In this document: in pieces, positions 33,774 through 42,559 of the stretch
Numbering within the stretch: position 1 is the first letter of the stretch
Layout: each line of letters opens with the position of its first letter
Position numbers and translations under genes: made by a program
Notes under the pieces: model-generated
Databases searched by the model: none
What the model saw: the letters and a program-made list of their open reading frames with translations, nothing else
What the model was told of the DNA's origin: nothing
NCBI GenBank assembly: GCA_002483345.1
Contig: DLHS01000018.1
Coordinates: 124,001-188,000, forward strand
Length of the DNA: 64,000 nt
From: Bacteroidetes bacterium UBA7662
GTDB taxonomy: Bacteria > Bacteroidota > Bacteroidia > UBA7662
Direction of reading: 5' to 3'

Positions 33774-34958
33774 ATGCAAATACCTCCGGTAAACAAACGT
33801 ATTGAGAGCATCGACCTGTTGCGGGGCCTCGTCATGGTCATCATGGCACTGGATCATGTACGGGACTATTTCCACCGCGATGCTTTTTTATTCGCCCCTA
33901 CCGACCTGGACCAAACCAACGGATTCCTGTTCTTCACTCGCTGGATTACCCATTTTTGCGCGCCGGTGTTTGTATTTCTGGCCGGCACCTCCGCATTTCT
34001 GGCAGGGGAACGCAAGGGCAAAAAAGAACTCAGCCGTTTTCTGATAAGCCGGGGACTCTGGCTCATTTTGCTTGAACTCACGGTCATCAATTTCGCCTGG
34101 TTTTTCGATACAGGCTTTCATAATATACTGCTCATTGTAATATGGGTAATAGGCCTGGGAATGATTGTACTGAGCGGCCTGATCTGGTTGCCCCGGCGCT
34201 GGATACTTGGATTCGGACTGGCGCTTGTTTTAGGTCATAATTTATTGGATGGCATGACTGTTCCCGGTCAGGGTGTAGCGGCCATTTTATGGTCGGTGAT
34301 GCACCAGTTTCAGCTGTTTCAGTTCGGGGAATTCACCCTTTTTATTGGCTACCCCGCCATTCCCTGGGTGGGCGTAATGGCATTAGGGTATGCTGCGGGG
34401 AGTCTCTACAGCAAGGCTGCCCATCCGGAAAATCGCAGGAAATGGTTACTGAGGATTGGACTGAGCGCAACAATCGGCTTTGTGCTGCTCCGGGCGCTGG
34501 ATGTGTACGGAGATCCTTCCGGTTGGGAAGTCCGTGCCAATCCGCTGTTCACCCTTCTCTCCTACCTGAACACCAGCAAATACCCACCTTCCCTGCTTTA
34601 TCTGCTGATGACACTCGGTCCGGCGCTGCTGTTTCTCAGGTTTGCAGAAAAAAAGAATATTCCGCTGCAAAAACAACTTTCAGTAATTGGCAGAGTACCG
34701 CTGTTCTACTATGTAGCCCATCTCTATCTCATTCATGCAGTGGCTATGCTTGCCGCTGTGCTCACCGGCTACCCCTGGCAGGCTATGGTACTACCCGTTT
34801 GGGTGAATTTCGCCACTAGCCTGCCCGGTTATGGTTTCGGCCTGCTTTCCACTTGGTTTATCTGGCTTGCGGTGGTGGTATCGCTTTACCCGGCTTGTGT
34901 ATTATGGGACAAGTTTAAGGCACAACACAAACACAAGTGGTGGGTGGGGTATGTTTGA
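33774..34958 (+). CDS. DUF1624 / heparan-alpha-glucosaminide N-acetyltransferase-like membrane protein
   Basis: 394 residues from ATG 33774; the frame extends to TTG 33753 without adding conserved sequence. The start RIESIDLLRGLVMVIMALDHVRDYF (conserved His in the first loop) and the FLAGTSAFL segment are typical of the DUF1624/HGSNAT-catalytic family of polytopic acyltransferases. About ten hydrophobic helices are visible. These proteins probably move acyl groups across the inner membrane to sugars; the acceptor is unknown. No polysaccharide genes are adjacent. Confidence 0.82.
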   Translation: MQIPPVNKRIESIDLLRGLVMVIMALDHVRDYFHRDAFLFAPTDLDQTNGFLFFTRWITHFCAPVFVFLAGTSAFLAGERKGKKELSRFLISRGLWLILLELTVINFAWFFDTGFHNILLIVIWVIGLGMIVLSGLIWLPRRWILGFGLALVLGHNLLDGMTVPGQGVAAILWSVMHQFQLFQFGEFTLFIGYPAIPWVGVMALGYAAGSLYSKAAHPENRRKWLLRIGLSATIGFVLLRALDVYGDPSGWEVRANPLFTLLSYLNTSKYPPSLLYLLMTLGPALLFLRFAEKKNIPLQKQLSVIGRVPLFYYVAHLYLIHAVAMLAAVLTGYPWQAMVLPVWVNFATSLPGYGFGLLSTWFIWLAVVVSLYPACVLWDKFKAQHKHKWWVGYV

Positions 34959-34969
34959 TGTTGGGTTGA

Positions 34970-35058
34970 GGGGTTAAACGGCTAAACGGTAAAACGTGTC
35001 AATTTTAGCGGTGGTTGAGCGAAGTCGAAACCTTAGCGGCTAAACGGGTTAAACGGGG
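34970..35058 (+). repeat. Composite intergenic repeat (TTAAACGG words plus REP-like palindrome)
   Basis: GGTTAAACGGCTAAACGG occurs twice in variant form, flanking GGTTGAGCGAAGTCGAAACC (about 35014-35033), an imperfect palindrome of the REP type common in Bacteroidota intergenic DNA. Confidence 0.65.
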
Positions 35059-35059
35059 T

Positions 35060-35116
35060 TTTCTCGAATTCTCGTTTCTCGCTTCTCGTTTCTCATTTCT
35101 CGTTTCTCGCTGTCTC
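35060..35116 (-). repeat. Dispersed GAGA/TCTCG-type repeat, copy 4 (expanded)
   Basis: About eight variants of the word (T)TTCTCG or TTCTCA follow one another. It is the reverse orientation of the GAGA repeats elsewhere in the window and lies upstream of the PhnA-like gene. Confidence 0.6.
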
Positions 35117-35177
35117 AATGCTTTGCAGGATAAAATTTATAGCCGGAAAAATATACCTTCGCACAACTTTCCTGCCT

Positions 35178-35390
35178 ATGACTTCTGTAAAAGACAGCAA
35201 CGGTAATCCCCTCAACGAAGGAGATTCCGTCATCCTCATTAAAAGTTTGCCGGTAAAAGGCACCAACATCACCCTCAAAAAAGGCATGGTGATAAAAAAT
35301 ATCCACCTCACCGAAGATGAAGGTGAAGTGGAAGTTAAAGTTGAAAAGGTTCGTATGGTACTGAAGACCATGTTCCTGAAACGCGGCTAA
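35178..35390 (+). CDS. PhnA/YjdM C-terminal domain protein
   Basis: 70 residues from ATG 35178; the frame further upstream is repeat-derived. VKDSNGNPLNEGDSVILIKS, VKGTNITLKKG and VKNIHLTEDEGEVEVKV match the C-terminal domain of YjdM (formerly PhnA). The N-terminal zinc ribbon of YjdM is absent, as in many Bacteroidota homologues. It is a small cytoplasmic SH3-like protein of unclear function; a link to phosphonate use is not supported by context. A TACCTTCG box about 20 bp upstream resembles the -7 element. Its stop is one base from the convergent LamG gene's stop. Confidence 0.87.
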   Translation: MTSVKDSNGNPLNEGDSVILIKSLPVKGTNITLKKGMVIKNIHLTEDEGEVEVKVEKVRMVLKTMFLKRG

Positions 35391-35391
35391 A

Positions 35392-36387
35392 CTACCGCTT
35401 CACAAATTTACCTCGATAGAAACGGCTTCCCTGCCGGAGACTGGTTACATACATCCCGGCCGGCAATGCGCTGACGTCCAAAGATCCTTCATATCGACCT
35501 GACAGCAGTTCACGGCCTTGTAAATCGGTTATGACATAGGTGGCTTCGGACCCTCCGTCCTCTAAACGGAGGTTCAGGACATCTGTAGCAGGATTCGGGT
35601 AGAGTTGTAAAGGCAAAACCACCAGGTTTTGTACCGAGGTTCCTGAAGTAGTATCTGTAAAGTCGTCGGTAAACAGCCGGTCTATTTCGGTAGGGCTCAG
35701 GGCACGGTCATAAATTCTGAATTCATCTACCACTACTTCAGCCGGCAGATATATGGTAGCACCTCCTGTTTGTCCGCCACCCGTAGCTCCCATCCTGCCG
35801 ATGTTCAGGTGGCCATTTCCGGTATTCCAGGTTTTGTTTCCCTGTGCCTCCAGCTGACCATTGAGGTACATTTTAGCCATCCCGTTTTCATAGGTAAGCA
35901 CCAGATGCACCCACTGATCGAGTAAAATGCTGTTTGTCGACCATAAATCAGGGGTCTGGTTCTGGGCATTATCCGTATAACCTGCGAACAATACACGGCC
36001 TGATTGGTGTATGCCCAAACCCATGCCTGCATTAAGAGCCATATTGCCGTAAAAAAATGCAAACGCATATTCCAGTTGATCAGGAAAAGCTGTCGGCAGA
36101 ATCCATACGGAGAGGGTTCTGTTGGTATTTGCTTTGGGCAATCCATTGCTGTTACCCAGCATATGGTCATTACCTCCTCCAAAAACAACTGCCTGCCCTA
36201 CCTGACCGAGGTGGTCAGTACCTGACTGTACGCCTTGCTGGCTTGAAAGATGCCGGCTGTTGCCACTGCTGTCAGCTAAAGTAGCCTGATTAAAAGAGTA
36301 CCAGGCAATCAGACCGTTCTGGTGCCAGCTTTGTGCCTCTGCTATGCCACAGCACAGCAACGCGGCCATAGTAAATAAATGTTTCAT
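35392..36387 (-). CDS. LamG (concanavalin A-like) protein with T9SS sorting domain
   Basis: 331 residues from ATG 36387 with signal peptide (cleavage near AEAQ). A Laminin_G_3/LamG jelly-roll (about 25-235) shows LIAWYSFN, ADSSGNSRHL, the W-rich LDQWVHLVLTYENG and VVVDEFRIYDRALSPTEI. A C-terminal T9SS type A domain (about 255-331, LYPNPATDVLNLRLE, PAGMYVTSL) predicts secretion through the outer membrane. Probably a binding or adhesion protein; no catalytic domain is present. Confidence 0.87.
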   Translation of the reverse strand: MKHLFTMAALLCCGIAEAQSWHQNGLIAWYSFNQATLADSSGNSRHLSSQQGVQSGTDHLGQVGQAVVFGGGNDHMLGNSNGLPKANTNRTLSVWILPTAFPDQLEYAFAFFYGNMALNAGMGLGIHQSGRVLFAGYTDNAQNQTPDLWSTNSILLDQWVHLVLTYENGMAKMYLNGQLEAQGNKTWNTGNGHLNIGRMGATGGGQTGGATIYLPAEVVVDEFRIYDRALSPTEIDRLFTDDFTDTTSGTSVQNLVVLPLQLYPNPATDVLNLRLEDGGSEATYVITDLQGRELLSGRYEGSLDVSALPAGMYVTSLRQGSRFYRGKFVKR

Positions 36388-36481
36388 CAAAGGGTCTTGT
36401 TGGGGTTAGACCCTGCAAAAATGACTATCGGTACCCAGTTAACCTAAAAAGGATGGTATACAAATGGTAAGCATACCGTTA

Positions 36482-38119
36482 TCAAGATAAATACCGTGCA
36501 ACAATGGGTACCCGTCGACCCATGCCAAACGCTTTGCTGCTCACACGCAGAATGGGTGGCGTCTGATGCCGTTTGTATTCATTCATATTTACCAGTCGCA
36601 TGACTTTTCTCACAACTGCTGCCTCAAAGCCTGCTTCCATAATCTGGGCAGGTGCCTGTCGTTGCTCAATGTAGCGCAATAAAATCTGATCGAGCAGCTC
36701 ATAATCCGGCAGGCTGTCGCTGTCTTTCTGATCGGGTCTTAACTCTGCGGAGGGTGGTTTTATAATGATATTGTCTGGAATAAACTCCTTTACCCTGTTA
36801 ATATGACGACAAAGTTCAAACACTTCTGTTTTATACAAATCACCAATTACAGATAAACCACCGCACATATCTCCATACAGGGTGCCATACCCTACCGCCA
36901 GTTCACTTTTGTTGGTTGTATTGAGCAGAATGTAACCGAACTTATTGGTGTAGGCCATCAGCAACATACCCCGGATACGTGATTGCAGGTTTTCTTCTGT
37001 AATATTGGCGGGTTGTCCCTTGAAAGGATCGGCCAGAATTGCTTCGTACGCCTCAAAAGCCTTTTCGATGGATAATATGTCGTAGCTGACTCCCAGGTTC
37101 CGGACCAGGGCAATGGAATCGGCAATGCTGTGATCGCTGGAATAACGTGAGGGCATGAGCAAACAATGTACATTTTCAGAACCCAATGCACGGACCGCCA
37201 GCACCGTCACCAGGGCTGAGTCGATGCCACCGGAAAGTCCGAGTATGGCTTTCTGAAAACCAAGTTTCTGGAAATAATCCCGTATGCCGAGTGTAAGGGC
37301 TGCTTCAATAGCTGCCATCTTATTGGTATCGGCAGATAATGGTGAAACCGCAGACCAGCGGTTATCTTTCAAATCGACGGTTGCAAAATCCTCTTCGAAA
37401 CTTTTAAGCTGCAAGGCCAGGTCGCCATCAGCCTGAAGGGCCATTGAACTGCCATCAAAAATAAGTTCTGTTTGTGCCCCTATATGATTTACATACAAGA
37501 TGGGCAGCTGGTATTTGGCTGCATTTTCACGCAGGACAAAAAGTCGCTCCGCCTGTTGATCGGTTGAAAACGGGCTGGCAGCAATGTTTATGATAAGGTC
37601 AGGTCGCTGTTCAGCAAGCTGATCCATGGGGCTCCGGGGATAGATGGCGTGGTGCCCCACATTCCACAAATCCTCACAAATGGTAAGGGCTATCCGCTTG
37701 CCGCCGAATTCCACTACCTGGCTTTCTTTGGCAGGCTCGAAGTAACGGTATTCATCGAACACATCATAAGTGGGCAGCAGCGATTTGGCTACTACCGACC
37801 TCACCCTGCCATCTGCCAGTAGTACGGCAGCATTGTAGAGTCGCTTGCCCTGACCCAGCTGGTTGTAAACCGGTACTCCTACAATAGCGCCTATACCGAC
37901 GCAGGCGGTTGCAATGCGGTCGACCGCTTCTTCACAAAGCTGCAGGAAGTGGTCAAACTCCAGGAAATCCCGGGGAGGATACCCACAAACGGCCAGTTCT
38001 GCAAAAACAACCAAATCAGCACCGGCACTTTTTGCCTGTGCGACAGAAGCCAGTATTTTTTCAGTATTCTGTAAAAAATTACCGGTGTGGTAGTTGTTTT
38101 GGGCAAGTGCTACCCGCAT
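36482..38119 (-). CDS. nadE: Glutamine-dependent NAD+ synthase
   Basis: 545 residues. The N-terminal nitrilase-like glutaminase domain (about 1-255) has the triad Glu in VFAELAVCGYPP, Lys in VAKSLLPTYDVF and Cys in LTICEDLWN. The C-terminal synthetase domain has the ATP-pyrophosphatase loop SGGIDS at 296-301 and YGTLYGDMCGGLSVIGDLYK. It amidates deamido-NAD+ using glutamine, the last step of NAD synthesis, in the cytoplasm. It follows the PorT-like gene with a 3-bp gap. nadE beside gldB is also known in Flavobacterium; here gldB is divergent and separated by the PorT-like gene. Confidence 0.95.
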   Translation of the reverse strand: MRVALAQNNYHTGNFLQNTEKILASVAQAKSAGADLVVFAELAVCGYPPRDFLEFDHFLQLCEEAVDRIATACVGIGAIVGVPVYNQLGQGKRLYNAAVLLADGRVRSVVAKSLLPTYDVFDEYRYFEPAKESQVVEFGGKRIALTICEDLWNVGHHAIYPRSPMDQLAEQRPDLIINIAASPFSTDQQAERLFVLRENAAKYQLPILYVNHIGAQTELIFDGSSMALQADGDLALQLKSFEEDFATVDLKDNRWSAVSPLSADTNKMAAIEAALTLGIRDYFQKLGFQKAILGLSGGIDSALVTVLAVRALGSENVHCLLMPSRYSSDHSIADSIALVRNLGVSYDILSIEKAFEAYEAILADPFKGQPANITEENLQSRIRGMLLMAYTNKFGYILLNTTNKSELAVGYGTLYGDMCGGLSVIGDLYKTEVFELCRHINRVKEFIPDNIIIKPPSAELRPDQKDSDSLPDYELLDQILLRYIEQRQAPAQIMEAGFEAAVVRKVMRLVNMNEYKRHQTPPILRVSSKAFGMGRRVPIVARYLS

Positions 38120-38122
38120 ATT

Positions 38123-38851
38123 TTAAAAGAAAAGTCCGAGGTGCAAACCCATAAACGGCGCACGGGCAGTCATTTGCGGGCCATTAAAATGATCGGTAAA
38201 CGGATTATTAAAACGTACCCCGGCGACAATGTGCGTATTACCACTTACCAGGTATTCAACACCTGCGCCCATGAGTATCCCCATCCGGAAAACGTTGACG
38301 TTATCAGAAAAAGTAACGGTAGGGATTACCTCATCTTCAGATCGGTTGACGAAGAAATATTCATCAGGATCGAAAAGGGGTGCTCCGTTTTTGACCATCG
38401 CCTTTGCCTGTAACAAAATGCCCATTTCTACCCCGAATATGCCATAAACACGAATACCACCCCCCATTTGATTGGTACGCATTTTAATTGCGAGGGGTAT
38501 TTCGAGGTATTGGGCACGATAGCGATAATTTACATCGAATATTTTCTGCATGTTTCCCGGCGCACCTGTATTGCGATATGTATTGGAATCAAGCGAAACA
38601 AAGTGAGAAAGCTGGTTGATGCCCAAACCTGTATGGAACATATAATTATCAGTGAGTTTATACTCCGCCATCAAACCATAGGAGAAGCCGAAACCCGCTG
38701 ACTCAGCATTTACAAAACGGCTTTGCGGGGAAACCCAGCTGAAATTGGGACTAAACTGAAGTCCGAATCTCAGGCGTTCATATTCGGATTGAGCCTGCAC
38801 GCCGGAAATAGCCGGGATAAAAAGCAACAAAAGAGCAAATAATCGTTTCAT
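38123..38851 (-). CDS. PorT-like outer-membrane beta-barrel protein
   Basis: 242 residues with signal peptide (MKRLFALLLLF..., cleavage near VQAQ). The eight-stranded-barrel pattern, RLRFGLQFSPNFSW, YGLMAEYKLTDNYMFHTGLGI, YLEIPLAIKMR and GAGVEYLV, is that of the PF13568/PorT family. PorT itself takes part in T9SS function, but many members of this family have no known role, so T9SS involvement is only suggested by proximity to gldB. nadE follows after 3 bp. Confidence 0.78.
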   Translation of the reverse strand: MKRLFALLLLFIPAISGVQAQSEYERLRFGLQFSPNFSWVSPQSRFVNAESAGFGFSYGLMAEYKLTDNYMFHTGLGINQLSHFVSLDSNTYRNTGAPGNMQKIFDVNYRYRAQYLEIPLAIKMRTNQMGGGIRVYGIFGVEMGILLQAKAMVKNGAPLFDPDEYFFVNRSEDEVIPTVTFSDNVNVFRMGILMGAGVEYLVSGNTHIVAGVRFNNPFTDHFNGPQMTARAPFMGLHLGLFF

Positions 38852-38941
38852 ACAACAGCTAAAGTTAGGATCAGGACTAAGTCAGACACCGCAATTCAAA
38901 ATGCGAAACCTTAACTTTACTTCCGTAAAATCAATGCAATA

Positions 38942-39985
38942 ATGGTGAAAAACAAGGGAAAACGGAAATGGTACCTGCTTACTGCAGGTCTTGCTTTGAT
39001 AGCAAGTGCTGTTTATTGGTGGTTGCCCGCCTCCCATATAGAAACGCCTCCCCCGGCAGATATCACCGTGCAGTTCACCACCAAACGTTTTGACCGCGAT
39101 CTGTGGGAGACGCGAGACCAGCTCCGGGCTAATGCAGCAGCCCTGGAAGCAACTTATGGTAACTTCCTGCCTTTTTATGCAGAACAAATGGTACAGGTCA
39201 GCCGGGCCAATGACCCCGGGCTATACGACAACCTCTCCGCTTTTCTGCATGACCCCTATATAGATACCGTATACCGGGATGTACTGTCTCATTACAAGGA
39301 CTTTTCAGTCATTGACAAAGACTTCGACAAAGCTTTTCGCTTTTATAAAAAGTATTTTCCGGAGGCACAGACCTATGACATCATTACTCTGGTGAGTGGT
39401 TTCAAATACAAAACTGCCCTGATCGACAGTGCTGTCCTTGTAGGACTGGATCTATATCTTGGCAGTAGTTACCGGTATTATCCGATGGTCGATTTTATGA
39501 CACTTTATCTCATGCGCCGACTCACAGCTGAACACATCGTGCCCGACGCCATGCAACTGATACTGGAAGATCTGATTCCCGACTATGGCACAAGTACCAA
39601 AATGCTGACCCGAATGCTGGAAACCGGTAAAGTGCAATACGCGCTACACCAGATATTGCCGGATGCGCCAGATAGCTTACTGTTTGGTTACAGCAGCGAA
39701 CAATGGGATTGGATTACGGTAAATGAACGCAATATATGGGCCTATATGCTCAACCGGGACATTCTTTACACCGATGATTTGGGCGAAGTGGCCCGTTTCA
39801 TGAACGATGGCCCGTTCACCAACGGCCTCCCTGAGGCATCTCCTGCCCGCCTGGGTGCCTTCATAGGTTACAGAATCATAGCTGCTTATTTGGAGCAAAA
39901 CCCTGAGATTAGCCTCCCTGCTTTATTTGCAAACAACAATTATGAGCAGATTTTCAAGGAATCGGCGTATAAACCGAAGGGGTAG
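38942..39985 (+). CDS. gldB: GldB-like gliding-motility/T9SS-associated protein
   Basis: 347 residues. The family features include an early KRFDRDLWE, the central DSAVLVGLDLYLGSSYRYYP and MRRLTAEHIVPDAM, and the C-terminal WDWITVNERNIWAYMLNRDILY and PARLGAFIGYRIIAAYLE. GldB is an inner-membrane lipoprotein needed for gliding in Flavobacterium johnsoniae. Here the N-terminus has a membrane helix (about 10-28) but no lipobox cysteine, so it should be anchored by that helix. The window shows no gldC next to it. Confidence 0.83.
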   Translation: MVKNKGKRKWYLLTAGLALIASAVYWWLPASHIETPPPADITVQFTTKRFDRDLWETRDQLRANAAALEATYGNFLPFYAEQMVQVSRANDPGLYDNLSAFLHDPYIDTVYRDVLSHYKDFSVIDKDFDKAFRFYKKYFPEAQTYDIITLVSGFKYKTALIDSAVLVGLDLYLGSSYRYYPMVDFMTLYLMRRLTAEHIVPDAMQLILEDLIPDYGTSTKMLTRMLETGKVQYALHQILPDAPDSLLFGYSSEQWDWITVNERNIWAYMLNRDILYTDDLGEVARFMNDGPFTNGLPEASPARLGAFIGYRIIAAYLEQNPEISLPALFANNNYEQIFKESAYKPKG

Positions 39986-40130
39986 GGAGAGTGGAGATGG
40001 GGGAGATGGGAGAGTGGAGGTGTGGGGCATGGTCATAGTGAGCTTGTCGAACCATGCGTCCATGAGTTTATTGCTCCCAATAAAACCCACTCTCCCATCT
40101 CCACTCTCCACTCTCCACTCTCCACTCTCT
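39986..40130. repeat. Long imperfect intergenic hairpin of CTCTCCA words with REP-like core
   Basis: A G-rich arm (39986-40020, GAGAGTGG/GAGATGGG words) is complementary to a C-rich arm (about 40087-40128, with four CCACTCT copies). The loop holds GCATGGT...ACCATGC (about 40026-40056) around GTGAGCTTGTCGA, a REP-type palindrome. It starts immediately after the gldB stop. Confidence 0.7.
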
Positions 40131-40136
40131 AATCAA

Positions 40137-40173
40137 AAAAAGACCGCTACTCAAAACAAGCAGCGGTCTTTTT
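40137..40173. terminator. Bidirectional terminator between gldB and the ACIII operon
   Basis: AAAAAGACCGCT (40137-40148) pairs perfectly with AGCGGTCTTTTT (40162-40173) around a 13-base loop. It has T-tracts on both strands and lies 29 bp after the actF stop. Confidence 0.85.
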
Positions 40174-40201
40174 AAAGGGGATCAAACGTTCAACACGGAT
40201 T

Positions 40202-41440
40202 TTACATCACCTCGTGTGTAGCATACTCCTTGAGATAAGGATGCTTCATCGGAATCAGGTTCGCTTTCGACATATTGCGTGCTACCACGAAGGTGAACAG
40301 GCCGATAAAACCAAGGAACAGGCTGATTTCAACAATACCGAAATGAGCATGAGCACCTACCGCACCCGGCATAATACCCTGATACAGGTCGATGTATTTA
40401 CCGATTACCAGCAACACAGCTACCAGCAACATCATCGTGTCATTTCGTTTCGAGCCACGCGTCATGAGCAGCAGGAAGGGCGCCACAAAATTGATGAACA
40501 GGTTTACGAAGAACAATACCTTGAAATTCTCAAAACGCTCCTGGTAGTAGATGGCCTCTTCCGGAATGTTGGCGTAGAAAATGAGCAGGTACTGCGACAA
40601 CCAGATGTAGGTCCAGAAAATACTGAAGGCGAACATGAACTTGCCGATGTCGTGCAGGTGGTTTTCTGTGATCGATTGCAGGTAGCCGTTTCTACGCAGC
40701 AGAATGGCAATAATGGCAATGATAGAAATACCGGTGACCCATGCCGCAGCAAAGTGGTACATCCAGAAAATGGTTGAGTACCAGTGGGTATCAATAGACA
40801 TGACAAAGTCCCAGCATGCCATGGCCCAGGTAACCGCGTAGATTGGCAGAAAAGCTACCGCGAGGGTTTTGTTCCGCTTCATATAACGCAGGCCCCCGTT
40901 GAGGTCTTCTGCCAGCGAGTTGCGGCGATACGCGCGGATGAACAACATCCAGGCGATAAAGGCAACAATGGCACGGGCAGCCATGAACGGTATGTTCAGA
41001 TAGGCCACCTTTTCGGCTATGATTTCATCGAACTCTGGGTTGGCACTGCCATCCGCCAGAAACTGATCGGCAATACCGGGATGTGTCCAGTGATAGACAT
41101 GGTTCCAGTGCATGGCCATGCTTAGCAGGATTACCAGAAAGCCTACAAAAGCCACCGGCATATAGCCCGACATCGCCTCGGCAATACGTTTAAAGCCAAT
41201 TGACCATGCCGCATTGGTAGCCGACATAACGAACACAAACAAGGTGGCAGCCATGGCAACACCCATAAAGTACCAGTTACCCAGCAGGAAATTGGCCCAG
41301 AAGCCATGTGCATCGGTCATCAGACCGTACACCGTGCCAAGAATACCCAGACCCATGAGGCCGAAGGTGATGTTGCGCAGTTTGCTGGTAAAGACGAACT
41401 TTTCTTCTTTAACAGTGATCTCGTGGTGATGTGATCCCAT
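40202..41440 (-). CDS. actF: Alternative complex III subunit ActF (NrfD-like quinone-binding protein)
   Basis: 412 residues, mostly membrane helices (about ten), in the NrfD/ActF family. ActF is the second quinol-site-type membrane subunit of alternative complex III, which oxidises quinol and reduces cytochrome c. It is the last gene of actABCDEF, 8 bp after actE, and is followed by the bidirectional terminator. No oxidase subunit follows, whereas in many Bacteroidota caa3-type oxidase genes come next. Confidence 0.9.
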   Translation of the reverse strand: MGSHHHEITVKEEKFVFTSKLRNITFGLMGLGILGTVYGLMTDAHGFWANFLLGNWYFMGVAMAATLFVFVMSATNAAWSIGFKRIAEAMSGYMPVAFVGFLVILLSMAMHWNHVYHWTHPGIADQFLADGSANPEFDEIIAEKVAYLNIPFMAARAIVAFIAWMLFIRAYRRNSLAEDLNGGLRYMKRNKTLAVAFLPIYAVTWAMACWDFVMSIDTHWYSTIFWMYHFAAAWVTGISIIAIIAILLRRNGYLQSITENHLHDIGKFMFAFSIFWTYIWLSQYLLIFYANIPEEAIYYQERFENFKVLFFVNLFINFVAPFLLLMTRGSKRNDTMMLLVAVLLVIGKYIDLYQGIMPGAVGAHAHFGIVEISLFLGFIGLFTFVVARNMSKANLIPMKHPYLKEYATHEVM

Positions 41441-41448
41441 GGTCGTTA

Positions 41449-42042
41449 TTATTCTCCGGTATAACCTCTTAATTGATTCACATACATGACAATCTTCCAG
41501 CGGTCCTCAGGACGAATCTGGGTACTCAAATCCCACATACGGCCTTTGCCCTTGGTGATGACATGGTAAATATGTCCTGATGATTTATCAGCAATATAGC
41601 TTGCCTTATAATTAGGCACACCACCATACACCTGACCCACCGGGCCATCTCCCTTACCCTCGTCGCCATGACACGGACGACAGTAAGTGGTGTAGTAATA
41701 CTTTCCTTCTTTCAGGATTTTATCGTTTGCCTCCAAAGGGTTTTTAAGCACCTGAGCAGCATATTCAATGCTGTCTTTGCCGATAGGATAATTATGCATC
41801 AGCTCCAGGCGGGTATTGTCGTAACCCGTACCATTGCGGGCAATGGTGCCCGCAACCGGTTTACGCATATTCATACCATTGGGATTGATGCTGTTTTCTT
41901 CAACCTGCGAATAAGGCTCGTAAGGTGTAGAAACATACATCTGAGGTGCAAATTCATAGCCGGTATCCTTTTCATCCTTGATTAAGGCACAGGAATTCAG
42001 GATAGCCAGGGCCAGTGCACCGAATATTAGTTGCTTTTTCAT
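41449..42042 (-). CDS. actE: Alternative complex III subunit ActE (mono-haem cytochrome c lipoprotein)
   Basis: 197 residues. The N-terminus has a lipobox (LNSC, about 15-18). A single haem-binding motif CRPCH sits in a cytochrome c domain with distal methionine candidates near GRMWDLS. ActE is the mono-haem cytochrome of ACIII that passes electrons toward the oxidase at the periplasmic face. The ATG overlaps the actD stop (ATGA). Confidence 0.92.
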   Translation of the reverse strand: MKKQLIFGALALAILNSCALIKDEKDTGYEFAPQMYVSTPYEPYSQVEENSINPNGMNMRKPVAGTIARNGTGYDNTRLELMHNYPIGKDSIEYAAQVLKNPLEANDKILKEGKYYYTTYCRPCHGDEGKGDGPVGQVYGGVPNYKASYIADKSSGHIYHVITKGKGRMWDLSTQIRPEDRWKIVMYVNQLRGYTGE

Positions 42043-42557
42043 AGTTCTACCTCCTCTACTTTAACCTCTTCGGCACCATGCTGACGCAGTACAGCTTCTA
42101 CAGCTGCCTGATCTGCACCTTCACTTTTGATGGCGATGCAGAATTTGTCGTTGGTAACCCTCAGATCGGGTTGTTTGGGTGTAGCGCCGGGGAAAAATCC
42201 GCAGGCGTACAGATAGGTTGCTACCATGCCGAGGGCGGTCAGCAATACCGTGATTTCAAAACTCACCGGCACGAAGTCGGGCCATGCCAGAGCGGGTTTA
42301 CCGCCGATGTTCATCGGCCAGTCAAAACCCAGCATCCACGCTTGCATCAACACCGCTAAAGAAAGTCCGGCAGTTCCGAACAAAAAGGCTGCTTTGGGCA
42401 AACGAGACCGTTTCAGGCCCATGGCATCGTCGAGGCCGTGGATAGGAAACGGGCTGTAAACTTCGTGGATGGCATTGCCGGATGCACGGAGCGCACGTAC
42501 CGCGTCGAGTACAGGTACTTCGTCGCTAAAAATTCCAAGTATGTATTTCTGGCTCAT
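42039..42557 (-). CDS. actD: Alternative complex III subunit ActD (DUF3341)
   Basis: 172 residues starting YILGIFSDEVPVLDAVRALR, the typical DUF3341 opening, with two membrane helices (about 58-78 and 95-120) and the conserved SPFPIHGLDDAMGLKRSRLP segment. ActD is a structural membrane subunit of ACIII without cofactors. It sits 2 bp after actC and overlaps actE by 4 bp. Confidence 0.93.
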   Translation of the reverse strand: MSQKYILGIFSDEVPVLDAVRALRASGNAIHEVYSPFPIHGLDDAMGLKRSRLPKAAFLFGTAGLSLAVLMQAWMLGFDWPMNIGGKPALAWPDFVPVSFEITVLLTALGMVATYLYACGFFPGATPKQPDLRVTNDKFCIAIKSEGADQAAVEAVLRQHGAEEVKVEEVEL

Positions 42558-42559
42558 GA

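Noticed and set aside
35015..35206. Plus-strand ORF with SRFSFLVSR-like repeats
   Set aside because: It is a translation of the TTCTCG repeat run and overlaps the PhnA-like gene start.
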